Assembly (NCBI GenBank): GCA_007692505.1
Contig: REBX01000067.1
Location: 1-41,415, forward strand
Length of the DNA: 41,415 bases
Direction of reading: 5' to 3'
From: Gemmatimonadales bacterium
Lineage (GTDB): Bacteria > Gemmatimonadota > Gemmatimonadetes > Longimicrobiales > Gaopeijiaceae
A program made the translations under genes and the position numbers. Position 1 is the stretch's first letter, and every line of letters begins with the position of its first letter. Below, piece after piece: positions 31,701 to 39,868 of this stretch. A model generated the notes under the pieces. That model made no database searches. It was not told the DNA's origin and saw nothing but the letters and a program-made list of their open reading frames with translations.

Positions 31701-34157
31701 ATGTCCCCATCCCCCCGTCTCCCCATCGTCCTCCGCCAGGCGGGCGCCGCCATGGCGGCCGCCCTCCTCCTGTCCCTCGCCCCGCCCGCCGCTCTGGCGC
31801 AGACACCGGCCGAGGCCCGCGCCCAGGGTGAACTCGTCCGGGTCGAGCACGCCAACTGGGAGCTGGCGGACCGCTTCCGGGCCAGCGAGCTCCGACCCTA
31901 CATCCACTCCACCGGGGTGAACCCACAGTTCATCAACGAAACGGACGAGTTCTGGTACAGCTGGCAGGACGCCGATGGCCGGCGCTGGATGCGAGTGGAT
32001 CCCTCCGCCCCTTCCCAGGCACCCCTCTTCGACCATGCCCTCATGGCCGAGCTCCTCACCATGGAGCTGGGCACCCCCTTCGACCGGACGAACCTGAGCC
32101 TCCAGTCCCTGGAGTTCTCGGAGGACGGGGAGTCCATCCACTTCCGGACGGAGGACACGGACCTGACCTTCCACCTGGGCCGGGAAGAGCTCTCCCTGAG
32201 GGAAGAGGAGGAAGAGGAGGAGGAGGACGAGGACGAGGGCCGGCCCTGGCGGGCCTTCTCCCCGGACTCCACCGCCTACGTCTTCGCCGAGGGCCATGAC
32301 CTCTACTTCGTGGAGATGGAAGACGAGGACACCATCGTTCGCCTCACCGACGACGGCGAGGAGTACTTCTCCTTCGGCTTCCGGGAGGTGGAGGAGGACG
32401 ACGACGACGAGGAGAACGGCAACCGGGAGGAGACCCGGAACGACGATGAGGACAATGACGACCCCCACCCGGGCCGGGTGCGCCCCAACGTGAACTGGGC
32501 CGAGGACTCGAACCGGTTCTACGTGGTCCGCTCCGACTCCAGGGAGGTCGCCGAGCTCTACCTGGTGGACTCCCTTTCGGAGCCCCGCCCCACCCTCCGG
32601 AGCTACCGCTACGCCATGCCCGGCGAGGAGAACGTCACCCAGTTCCAGCTCTTTGCCTTCGACCGGCCCAGCCAGGACTTCCGGGAGCTCCCGGTGGAGA
32701 AGTGGCCGGACCAGCGCCTCTTCAACATCCACTGGACCGGCGAGACCTCGGACGTCCTCCGAATGGTCCGTCGGGACCGGCCCCAGCGAACCCTGGAGCT
32801 CATCGAGGTGGACCTGGACAACGGCGACGAGATCCGGGTCCTCCTGGAGGAGTCCACCGAGAACGCACACCTGCGCCGCCAGAACGTCCGCTACGTGGAG
32901 GAGGACAACCAGGGCGACTTCCTCTGGTACTCCCGCCGCACGGGCTGGGCCCACTGGTATCGGTACTCCCACGACGGCGAGCTGCGGAATGCGGTGACCT
33001 CCGGCGAGTGGAACGCCGAGGCGGTACAGGAGCTGGACGAGGACGAGGGCCGGGTCTTCATCCGGGGCGTGGGCCGGGAGGAGTTCGAGAACCCCTACTA
33101 CAACCACCTGTACCGGGTGAACCTGGACGGCTCCGGGCTCACCCTCCTGGATCCGGGGGACGCGAACAACACCTCACGCCTCTCTCCCTCCAACGAGTAC
33201 GTGGTCACCACCCGCTCCCGGGTGGACATGGCACCGCAGACGGTCCTCCACGGGAGCCGGGGGCAGGTCCTCCTGGAGCTGGAGGAGATGGACCTGACGC
33301 CCCTGGAGTCCATGGGCTGGCAGATGCCCCGCACCTTCTCGGTGAAGGCCGCCGACGGGATCACGGACATCTACGGGAACATGTACCTGCCCTTCGACTT
33401 CGACCCGGAGCGGCAGTACCCCATCATCGCCCACGTCTACCCGGGCCCCCAGACCGAGAGTGTGAGGGCCGGCTTCTCGGCGGTGAACCAGCAGCAGGAG
33501 CTGGCCCAGCTGGGCTTCGTGGTCATCCAGATCGGGAACCGGGGCGGCACGCCCCAGCGGTCCGCCGCATACCACAGCTACGGGTACTTCAACCTCCGGG
33601 ACTACGGCCTGGCCGACAAGAAGGTGGGCATCGAGCAGCTGGCGGCCCGTCATGACTGGATCGACCTGGACCGGGTGGGCATCTACGGCCACTCCGGCGG
33701 GGGCTTCATGACCGCTGCCGCCCTCATGCTGGAACCCTACAACGAGTTCTTCACGGTGGGCGTGTCGTCGGCGGGGAACCACGACAACAACGTCTACAAC
33801 CAGAACTGGTCCGAGCAGCACCACGGGCTCGAGGTGAAGGTGGAGGAGAACGAGGACGGCGAGGAGGAAGTCACCTTCGAGATCGACGTGCCCACGAACC
33901 ACGACATCGCCGAGGGCCTGGTGAACCGGCTCCTCCTGGTGCACGGCGACATGGACAACAACGTCCACCACGCCGGGACCATGCGCCTGGCCAAGGCCCT
34001 CATCGATGCCGACAAGCGCTTCGACTTCATGATGTTCCCCGGGATGGCCCACGGCTTCGGGGGCTACTCCTCCTACTGGCGGAACATGATGTTCGAGTAC
34101 TTTGCCGAGCACCTCCTGGGGGATTACTACCGGGACCGCGCCGACATGGGGCGCTGA
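31701..34157 (+). CDS. Exported S9-family (dipeptidyl-peptidase IV-like) peptidase with acidic inserts
   Basis: Serine exopeptidase of the prolyl-oligopeptidase clan, likely releasing dipeptides from peptides outside the cytoplasm. I start at MSPSPRLPIVLRQAGAAMAAALLLSLAPPAALAQ, a good signal peptide (818 aa). The first 500 or so residues are a beta-propeller; the catalytic alpha/beta-hydrolase has S665 in GHSGGGF, D752 in HGDMDNNVH and H784 in GMAHGFGG. Two very acidic tracts interrupt the propeller: residues 168-179 (12 acidic residues in a row) and about 229-253 (EEDDDDEENGN...DDEDNDD). The DPP4 NVH motif after the aspartate is kept; the double-Glu substrate motif of DPP4 is not confirmed. 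It precedes cysM by four bases, perhaps on one transcript. Confidence 0.9.
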   Translation: MSPSPRLPIVLRQAGAAMAAALLLSLAPPAALAQTPAEARAQGELVRVEHANWELADRFRASELRPYIHSTGVNPQFINETDEFWYSWQDADGRRWMRVDPSAPSQAPLFDHALMAELLTMELGTPFDRTNLSLQSLEFSEDGESIHFRTEDTDLTFHLGREELSLREEEEEEEEDEDEGRPWRAFSPDSTAYVFAEGHDLYFVEMEDEDTIVRLTDDGEEYFSFGFREVEEDDDDEENGNREETRNDDEDNDDPHPGRVRPNVNWAEDSNRFYVVRSDSREVAELYLVDSLSEPRPTLRSYRYAMPGEENVTQFQLFAFDRPSQDFRELPVEKWPDQRLFNIHWTGETSDVLRMVRRDRPQRTLELIEVDLDNGDEIRVLLEESTENAHLRRQNVRYVEEDNQGDFLWYSRRTGWAHWYRYSHDGELRNAVTSGEWNAEAVQELDEDEGRVFIRGVGREEFENPYYNHLYRVNLDGSGLTLLDPGDANNTSRLSPSNEYVVTTRSRVDMAPQTVLHGSRGQVLLELEEMDLTPLESMGWQMPRTFSVKAADGITDIYGNMYLPFDFDPERQYPIIAHVYPGPQTESVRAGFSAVNQQQELAQLGFVVIQIGNRGGTPQRSAAYHSYGYFNLRDYGLADKKVGIEQLAARHDWIDLDRVGIYGHSGGGFMTAAALMLEPYNEFFTVGVSSAGNHDNNVYNQNWSEQHHGLEVKVEENEDGEEEVTFEIDVPTNHDIAEGLVNRLLLVHGDMDNNVHHAGTMRLAKALIDADKRFDFMMFPGMAHGFGGYSSYWRNMMFEYFAEHLLGDYYRDRADMGR

Positions 34158-34161
34158 CGGC

Positions 34162-35124
34162 ATGTCCGACGAGGCACACGGCGAGGCCGGGGTGGGGGAC
34201 GCCCAGGGGGGTGCACCCCCACCCCGACTCGGCCCCCACAGCTGGCCCACCATCGAATCCACCGTGGGCCGCACCCCCCTGGTCCGGCTGCAGCGCATGG
34301 TCCCGCCGGACCGGGGGAACGTGGTGCTGGCCAAGCTGGAGGGGAACAACCCGGCGGGCTCCGTGAAGGACCGGCCCGCCATGAGCATGATCCGCCAGGC
34401 CGAGGAGCGGGGGGAGATCGAGCCCGGCGACACCCTCATCGAGGCCACCTCGGGGAACACGGGGATCGCCCTGGCCATGGCCGCCGCAGTGCGGGGCTAC
34501 CGACTTGTGCTCCTCATGCCCGAGTCGGCCACGGCGGAGCGGAAGGCCACCATGAAGGCCTACGGGGCCAAGCTGGTGGAGGTCCCCGAGGGCATGGAGA
34601 CGGCCCGGGACCGGGCCCGGGCCATGGAGGCCGCCGGGGAGGGCCGGGTCCTGGACCAGTTCGCCAACCCCGACAATCCCCGAGCCCACACCGAGGGCAC
34701 CGGCCCCGAGATATGGGAGGCCACCGGGGGCCGGGTCACCCACTTCGTGAGCTCCCTGGGCACCACTGGCACCAGCATGGGGACCTCGGCCTTCCTGAAG
34801 GAGCAGGACCCACACATCGTCATCGTGGGCACCCGTCCCGCCGACGGGGCCCGGATTCCGGGCATCCGCCGGTGGCCCCCGAAGTATCAGCCGAAGTTCT
34901 TCGACCCCTCGAAGGTGGATCGCTTCGAGGAGGTGACGGAGGAAGAAGCCATCCTCCACACCCGGCGCCTGGCCCGGGAAGAGGGGATCCTGGCCGGGAT
35001 GTCGTCGGGGGGAACGCTGGCTGCCGCGCTCCGCATCGAGGCCGAGGTACGGGATGCAGTCATCGTGTCCATCGTGTGCGACCGGGGAGACCGGTACCTG
35101 AGCAGCGGGCTCTTCGACGACTGA
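34162..35124 (+). CDS. cysM: Cysteine synthase B (CysM type)
   Basis: PLP-dependent enzyme joining sulfide, or thiosulfate in CysM enzymes, to O-acetylserine (or an activated serine) to make cysteine or S-sulfocysteine. The ATG at 34162 gives MSDEAHGEAG and a polar 45-residue leader before the catalytic fold (320 aa). KLEGNNPAGSVKDRPAMSMI contains the PLP lysine and is the CysM rather than CysK form; EATSGNTGIALAMAAAVRGY is the phosphate/asparagine loop; FANPDNPRAHTEGTGPEIWEATGGRVTHFVSSLGTTGT, IPGIRRWPPKY and SIVCDRGDRYLSSGLF are also CysM-like. It overlaps nothing but follows the peptidase stop by four bases. Confidence 0.93.
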   Translation: MSDEAHGEAGVGDAQGGAPPPRLGPHSWPTIESTVGRTPLVRLQRMVPPDRGNVVLAKLEGNNPAGSVKDRPAMSMIRQAEERGEIEPGDTLIEATSGNTGIALAMAAAVRGYRLVLLMPESATAERKATMKAYGAKLVEVPEGMETARDRARAMEAAGEGRVLDQFANPDNPRAHTEGTGPEIWEATGGRVTHFVSSLGTTGTSMGTSAFLKEQDPHIVIVGTRPADGARIPGIRRWPPKYQPKFFDPSKVDRFEEVTEEEAILHTRRLAREEGILAGMSSGGTLAAALRIEAEVRDAVIVSIVCDRGDRYLSSGLFDD

Positions 35125-35131
35125 CGGTCGG

Positions 35132-35168
35132 GAGGGGCTCTTCGCCCGGGGGCTTCGGCCTGCCCCTC
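35132..35168 (+). terminator. Hairpin after cysM
   Basis: GAGGGGC and GCCCCTC pair around a 23-base loop, eight bases after the cysM stop. No T run follows, so it is a tentative terminator separating cysM from the ahcY leader. Confidence 0.45.
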
Positions 35169-35235
35169 ACGGAAAGGTCCTCCCCGTCGAGTCGTCTGCA
35201 GGACCGCCGGGGGGGGATTATCTTTCCGGACGGGA

Positions 35236-35364
35236 CGGGACGCAACGCCCCTGTCCCGCGAAGGCGACATGCGTGATGTGCCCACTCGCCCGACCCCGAG
35301 GATCCAGCCAGGGCCCGGCGTCCGGGTCGGCCACGCAAGCGGGGCACGAATCCTCCGCTTCGTG
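35236..35364 (+). ncRNA. Candidate structured leader upstream of ahcY
   Basis: Within the 300-base cysM-ahcY gap, several helices can form. CGGGAC/GTCCCG (35236-35241, 35253-35258) is a hairpin. CCGACCC/GGGTCGG (35290-35296, 35324-35330) is a second stem. GTGCCC/GGGCAC (35278-35283, 35342-35347) would enclose it, while CACGAA/TTCGTG (35345-35350, 35359-35364) competes for the same bases. The loop of that last hairpin, TCCTC, is complementary to GAGGA at 35298-35302, giving a possible pseudoknot. ahcY is often controlled by SAH riboswitches, but the conserved GCGCUGC core of that family is not found here. The call rests on pairing only. Confidence 0.35.
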
Positions 35365-35404
35365 GTACACGCACTCCCCCTGAAGACTCCGAAGGTTTTT
35401 CTCA

Positions 35405-35410
35405 TATAAG
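35405..35410 (+). promoter_or_regulatory. TATAAG close to the ahcY start
   Basis: TATAAG (five of six to TATAAT) lies 15 bases upstream of the ahcY ATG; no -35 match at 16-18 bases. If it acts as a -10 box the mRNA leader would be only about 8 bases and the upstream fold would not be transcribed. AAGGA just after it could equally be the ribosome binding site. Confidence 0.25.
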
Positions 35411-35424
35411 GACGGTCCCATTCC

Positions 35425-36921
35425 ATGGATACGGCAACGATGACCTCCACCCCAGGATCGACAGCGACCCCGGCTTCGTCCCGCGAGCGGCCCCCCTTCA
35501 AGGTGGCAGACCTGAACCTCCATGCCCTGGGTCGGGACGAGATCCGCCTGGCCGAGCACGAAATGCCCGGCCTCATGGCCCTCCGGGAGGAATACGCCGG
35601 CGAGGCGCCCCTTGCCGGGGCGCGCATCACCGGGTCCCTCCACATGACGGTGCAGACCGCGGTCCTCATCGAGACCCTGGTGGCGCTGGGTGCGAAGGTC
35701 CGCTGGGCCTCGTGCAACATCTTCTCCACCCAGGACCACGCGGCCGCCGCCGTGGCCGTGGGCCCCGATGGCACCCCCGAGGACCCCAGGGGCATCCCGG
35801 TCTTCGCCTGGAAGGGCGAGACCCTGGAGGAGTACTGGTGGTGCACCGAGCAGGCGCTGACCTGGCCCGACCACGAGGGCCCGAGCCTCATCCTGGACGA
35901 CGGGGGCGATGCCACCCTCCTGGTCCACCGGGGCCGGGAGTTCGAGCTCTCCGGCGAGATCCCCGAATTCGACGAGGAGACCGAGGCCGAGGAGTGGGGC
36001 GAGATCCTCAAGCTCCTCCGCCAGGTGCGGGATGAGAACCCCGAGAAGTGGACCCGCATGGCCGAGGAGATCCGCGGCGTTTCCGAGGAGACCACCACCG
36101 GGGTGCATCGCCTGTACGAGATGACCCGGGCCGGGACGCTCCTCTTCCCGGCCATCAACGTGAACGATGCGGTGACGAAGTCGAAGTTCGACAACCTCTA
36201 CGGCTGCCGTCACTCCCTCACCGACGGGATCCTCCGGGCCACCGACGTCATGCTCTCGGGCAAGGTGGCCGTGGTCTGCGGCTACGGCGACGTGGGGAAG
36301 GGCTGCGCCCAGGCCCTCCGGGGGCAGGGCTCCCGGGTCATCATCACCGAGATCGATCCCATCTGCGCCCTGCAGGCCGCCATGGAGGGCTTCCAGGTCA
36401 CCCGCCTGGAGGACGTCCTGGAGACGGCGGACATCTTCATCACGGCCACCGGGAACCGGGACGTGATCACGGCGGACCACATGGCCCGCATGAAGGACAA
36501 GGCCATCGTGGGGAACATCGGCCACTTCGACAACGAGATCGACATGGCCGGGCTCAAGCGGAAGGGCGTGCGGCGCCACACCATCAAGCCCCAGCTCGAC
36601 GAGTTCATCTTCGACGACGGGCACTCCGTCCTGGTCCTGGCCGAGGGCCGGCTCCTGAACCTGGGGTGCGCCACCGGCCACCCGTCCTTCGTCATGTCGG
36701 CTTCGTTCACGAACCAGGTCATGGCGCAGATCGAGCTCCACCGGAACGCCGGGGAGTACGAGCGGCAGGTCTACACCCTCCCCAAGCACCTGGACGAGAA
36801 GGTGGCCCGTCTGCACCTGGACCAGCTGGGTGTGAGGCTCACCGAGCTCACGCCCCACCAGGCGGAGTACATCGGGGTCCCCGAGGAAGGACCGTACAAG
36901 CCCGAGCACTACCGGTACTGA
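35425..36921 (+). CDS. ahcY: S-adenosylhomocysteine hydrolase
   Basis: NAD-dependent enzyme that reversibly splits S-adenosylhomocysteine into adenosine and homocysteine, removing the inhibitory product of methyl transfer reactions. The 498-aa product has [15 protein letters not shown] and [13 protein letters not shown] in the substrate domain, DDGGDATLL, the NAD motif [22 protein letters not shown] (about residues 282-303), [11 protein letters not shown] and the diagnostic C-terminus YKPEHYRY. The roughly 40-residue insert near residues 165-210 ([34 protein letters not shown]) is the one common in bacterial enzymes. The ATG at 35425 gives an unstructured 25-residue extension; a second ATG five codons later is an alternative start. 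Confidence 0.95.
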   Translation: MDTATMTSTPGSTATPASSRERPPFKVADLNLHALGRDEIRLAEHEMPGLMALREEYAGEAPLAGARITGSLHMTVQTAVLIETLVALGAKVRWASCNIFSTQDHAAAAVAVGPDGTPEDPRGIPVFAWKGETLEEYWWCTEQALTWPDHEGPSLILDDGGDATLLVHRGREFELSGEIPEFDEETEAEEWGEILKLLRQVRDENPEKWTRMAEEIRGVSEETTTGVHRLYEMTRAGTLLFPAINVNDAVTKSKFDNLYGCRHSLTDGILRATDVMLSGKVAVVCGYGDVGKGCAQALRGQGSRVIITEIDPICALQAAMEGFQVTRLEDVLETADIFITATGNRDVITADHMARMKDKAIVGNIGHFDNEIDMAGLKRKGVRRHTIKPQLDEFIFDDGHSVLVLAEGRLLNLGCATGHPSFVMSASFTNQVMAQIELHRNAGEYERQVYTLPKHLDEKVARLHLDQLGVRLTELTPHQAEYIGVPEEGPYKPEHYRY

Positions 36922-36994
36922 TTTCTCGCGGGTCGAGCGAGCGGCCCCGGGGCCTTCCCGGGGTCGCTCCCGCCGCAGCACGGAGTCGCTTCTG

Positions 36995-37390
36995 ATGTCC
37001 AGAGAGCGCACGAGGGACCGGAGCAAGCTGGCTCCCTCCATCCGGAAGGCGCACCGGGAGGTCCTGGCCGGGTTCGCCGCATCGGTGGTCCACGGGGTCG
37101 TCCTGGTGGTGGCGGCCCTCTGGCTGGTGGTGAACGACCCGGGGGCCACCGTCCTCCTGGGGCTGGTCATTGCCGGCGCCATCCTCATCCCCCTCCTGGG
37201 CCGGATGGCCTACCACGGAAACCCCTTCGCGGGCTTCCTACTCCTGGTGGTGGTGGTGGCCCCCATGATCGGGGTCCTCCTGGCGGACTGGCCCCCGATC
37301 CTCCCCTTCGCAGGCCTCGTCTTCCTCCCCTTCTACTGGCAGACGGCCCGGGGCGCCACGAACCTCAGGGGACGCAGGCGCTCCCGCTGA
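36995..37390 (+). CDS. Small multi-helix membrane protein, unknown function
   Basis: A 131-aa protein with a basic N-terminus (MSRERTRDRSKLAPSIRKAHREV) and probably four hydrophobic helices (AGFAASVVHGVVLVVAALWLVV, ATVLLGLVIAGAILIPLLG, FAGFLLLVVVVAPMIGVLL, ILPFAGLVFLPFYW), ending in a basic tail RGRRRSR. GGAG lies about nine bases before the ATG. No family is recognised. It is 73 bases downstream of ahcY on the same strand, and convergent with the cytochrome b561 gene. Confidence 0.7.
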   Translation: MSRERTRDRSKLAPSIRKAHREVLAGFAASVVHGVVLVVAALWLVVNDPGATVLLGLVIAGAILIPLLGRMAYHGNPFAGFLLLVVVVAPMIGVLLADWPPILPFAGLVFLPFYWQTARGATNLRGRRRSR

Positions 37391-37455
37391 CGTGCCCCCG
37401 CTGTCGCCGCCTGCGCCCTCCCCAGGCGGTTGGGATGGCGGTGTCCCCGCCGCCG

Positions 37456-38028
37456 TCAACCCTCCCCTTTCTGCCCCCCTCCACCCACCGGCGGCCACAT
37501 CCTCCTGAACACCCCGTGCCCCGCGAAGAGCTGGGCGTGGACCACGGCCCCCACGTGGGCCGCCACCAGGGCGGCCAGGAGGTAGGCCGACCCCTTGTGG
37601 ACCAGGACCATCCAGGCGGCCACGTCGGGCATCTCGGGCAGGAGGTAGGGCAGGCCCAGGGCGTCCAGGAGCTCGATGGGGAAGCCGTCGCCCACGGTGC
37701 GGACGTATCCGCTGGTGGTCATGACCACCAGGAGGGCGTAGAGGGTGCCATGGACGAAACGCGCCGTCCGCCGCTGCCCCGGGGGCATGGATTCGGGCAT
37801 GGGGGGAGGAGAGTGGAAGAGGCGCCATGCCAGGCGGGCGGCCACCAGGACCAGGAGGATTGTCCCCAGCCCCTTGTGGAGGATGTAGAGCTCGTCCTGG
37901 ATCCCCTCCACCGATCCGCTGGTCATGAGGATCCCCACTGGAATCATGACCGCGACGCCCAGGGCCACGGCCCAGTGGAAGATGCGGGAAACGGGGTGGT
38001 ACCTGGGGGTCGGTGGGTTCGGGCTCAT
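37456..38028 (-). CDS. Cytochrome b561-family membrane protein
   Basis: Four-helix di-heme b protein of the bacterial b561 group (YceJ-like), moving electrons across or within the inner membrane, often to quinone or from it. The ATG at 38028 (MSPNPPTPRYHPVSRIFHWAVALGV) overlaps the upstream stop by four bases (190 aa, typical). Likely heme ligands are H18 (FHWAVA), H51 (LHKGLGT), H144 (VHKGSAY) and H158 (AAHVGAV), at the expected positions in helices 1, 2 and 4. The C-terminus GGGGQKGEG is flexible. The redox partner is unknown; coupling to a sulfatase-like gene is unusual. Confidence 0.88.
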   Translation of the reverse strand: MSPNPPTPRYHPVSRIFHWAVALGVAVMIPVGILMTSGSVEGIQDELYILHKGLGTILLVLVAARLAWRLFHSPPPMPESMPPGQRRTARFVHGTLYALLVVMTTSGYVRTVGDGFPIELLDALGLPYLLPEMPDVAAWMVLVHKGSAYLLAALVAAHVGAVVHAQLFAGHGVFRRMWPPVGGGGQKGEG

Positions 38029-39737
38029 GGTCGTCGTGGGGCAGGGATGGAATCGGTGGCTTCGGGCTGCCGGCCGGGCGCCGCGAAGGCCCGGTGGAGG
38101 GCCGGGCGGATGGCCTCCAGCCCCGGCGAGGTGCCCGGGGGTGCCCGGGGATCGGCGTCGGGGAGGACCCCCTCCGTGAACCCCAGCTCCAGGAAGGGTC
38201 GGAGGAGTACCCGGTCGGCGGCGAACACGTGGACGGGGACGTCGGCGCTGGCCCCCTCCCCGGTGATGACCGGGGTGGGCTGGTGGTCGCCCAGAACTAC
38301 AAGGAGGGTGGCATCGTCCATGTAGCGGCGCACCCACTCCTCCGCCACGCCCAGGGCGTAGTCGATGGAGAGGGCGTACTGCTCCCGGACGGCGTCGAAA
38401 TCGCGCCATAGTTCGACGGGAGCCGGACCGGCATCCTCCCACTCCCGGAAGACCTCTCCCCTCCCCAACCCCTCCCAGTCGTCCAGGATGGGGAGGACCG
38501 GGGTCCAGGGGGCGTGGCTGCTCACCGGCGCCAGGAGGACGAAGAGGGGACGGCGGTCCGGCGATCGCCGCTCGCTCTCCTCCATGCGCCACCAGACGAA
38601 CTGGTCCGGCATGGTGGCCCAGTGGAGGGCCGGCCCGTCGTACTCCATTCCCTCCCCCGCCGTCCGCACGGCGTCCCAGCCCAGCGCCCCGCCCTCGGGC
38701 CAGTCCCGGATCAGCGCCGGGAGGAGGGCCACGGTGCGATGCCCGGTGGCCCGAAGGTCCCGGGCCAGGGTGGGTCCTTCCGCCTCCAGGAGCTCACGGT
38801 AGGCATCCTGCCTGGAAATCCGGACCCCCGACAGGGTGGTGGCATGGGCCAGCCAGGAGCGCCCCCCCACCACAGGGGCCTCCAGCATGCCGGAGACCAG
38901 GTGGAACCCCCGGTCCCGGGCCGCCCCCGCCAGAGACTCCAGGCGGGGCCGGACCACCGGGGCGTAGCGGTCGTCGTGGGTAGCCGACACCCCGTAGGAC
39001 TCGATGAAGGCCAGGACCAGGTCCCGACCCTCCAGGCCGGGGAGGGGACGCACGGGAGGGGGCTTCTCCGCGCCGGCCCTCCCCTGCTCCGCCCGGAGCT
39101 CCCACTGGGTCCGGGCCACCCGCACCGTGGGCGCCGCGGCCACCTGGACCGCCACGTTCCACACCGGGGTGCCGGAGGCCCCGGGTGTCCATTCCGGGCC
39201 CTCCCCGCTCGAGCCCCCGGCACCCAGGCCATGGGGGACAGCCAGGAGGATCCCCGCCGCCACCAGGAGGGCGCCGGCCACGGGCAACGGGGTGTCGGGC
39301 CACTGGCGGATCCCTCGGGCCACCCCAAGGAGGATGAGCCCGCAGAGGACCGCTGCCCCCAGGATGACCACACCGGTGGCCATCCCCCCGATACTCCCCG
39401 TGAGCAGGTCCGTCACGGCCCGAAGGAGGAGGATGTCCTCGGGGAGGTCCAGGGGCCGCCCCTGGCTCATTCGGGTGGTGCCATCGGCCAGGGCCAGGAG
39501 GACCAGGAAGAGGAGGACACCCCCGGTGAGCCATGCCTGCCAACCCCGGACCAGGAGCCGGGGGGCCATGGCGACCAGCCCGCTCAGCACCAGGGCCTCC
39601 GAGGCGACCCAGGGACCGCCACCACCCCGGACGACCCGATCCGGCAGCGAGATGAGCCAGCCCAGGACCCCTGCCAGGAGGAGGGCCCAGAGGAGGGGCA
39701 CCCAGGCGTGGGCGGGGCGGAGCGGGGTGGAGTCCAT
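38025..39737 (-). CDS. Membrane sulfatase-like protein (alkaline phosphatase superfamily)
   Basis: A 570-aa protein with about five N-terminal hydrophobic helices (AWVPLLWALLLAGVLGWLISL, ALVLSGLVAMAPRLLV, WLTGGVLLFLVLLALA, MATGVVILGAAVLCGLILLGVA, LPVAGALLVAAGILLAV) and an extracytoplasmic domain resembling the sulfatase/phosphoglycerol transferase family. The metal site start is LVLAFIESYGVSATHDDRYAP, and GDHQPTPVITG is the expected distal metal-binding motif; SWLAHATTLSGVRI probably carries the nucleophile region, but I cannot assign the nucleophile residue. The chemistry could be sulfate ester, phosphoglycerol or phosphoethanolamine transfer. The stop overlaps the b561 start (ATGA). It diverges from the histidine kinase. 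Confidence 0.82.
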   Translation of the reverse strand: MDSTPLRPAHAWVPLLWALLLAGVLGWLISLPDRVVRGGGGPWVASEALVLSGLVAMAPRLLVRGWQAWLTGGVLLFLVLLALADGTTRMSQGRPLDLPEDILLLRAVTDLLTGSIGGMATGVVILGAAVLCGLILLGVARGIRQWPDTPLPVAGALLVAAGILLAVPHGLGAGGSSGEGPEWTPGASGTPVWNVAVQVAAAPTVRVARTQWELRAEQGRAGAEKPPPVRPLPGLEGRDLVLAFIESYGVSATHDDRYAPVVRPRLESLAGAARDRGFHLVSGMLEAPVVGGRSWLAHATTLSGVRISRQDAYRELLEAEGPTLARDLRATGHRTVALLPALIRDWPEGGALGWDAVRTAGEGMEYDGPALHWATMPDQFVWWRMEESERRSPDRRPLFVLLAPVSSHAPWTPVLPILDDWEGLGRGEVFREWEDAGPAPVELWRDFDAVREQYALSIDYALGVAEEWVRRYMDDATLLVVLGDHQPTPVITGEGASADVPVHVFAADRVLLRPFLELGFTEGVLPDADPRAPPGTSPGLEAIRPALHRAFAAPGRQPEATDSIPAPRRP

Positions 39738-39868
39738 GCCCCGGGGACCCCCGGAGGCGCCCGTCGGTTCCCGGCCGCCCCGGGGCCCGCCGACATTGCC
39801 CCCCTCCCTCGGGATCCGTAGGATGCGGGACGATCCCGTGACTCCGTCCCTCCTTCCTCGCCCCTTCC

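Noticed and set aside
35125-35424. A classical SAH or SAM-I riboswitch before ahcY
   Set aside because: The conserved SAH core (GAGGAGCGCUGC) and the SAM-I core motifs were looked for and not found; only a fold of uncertain meaning remains.
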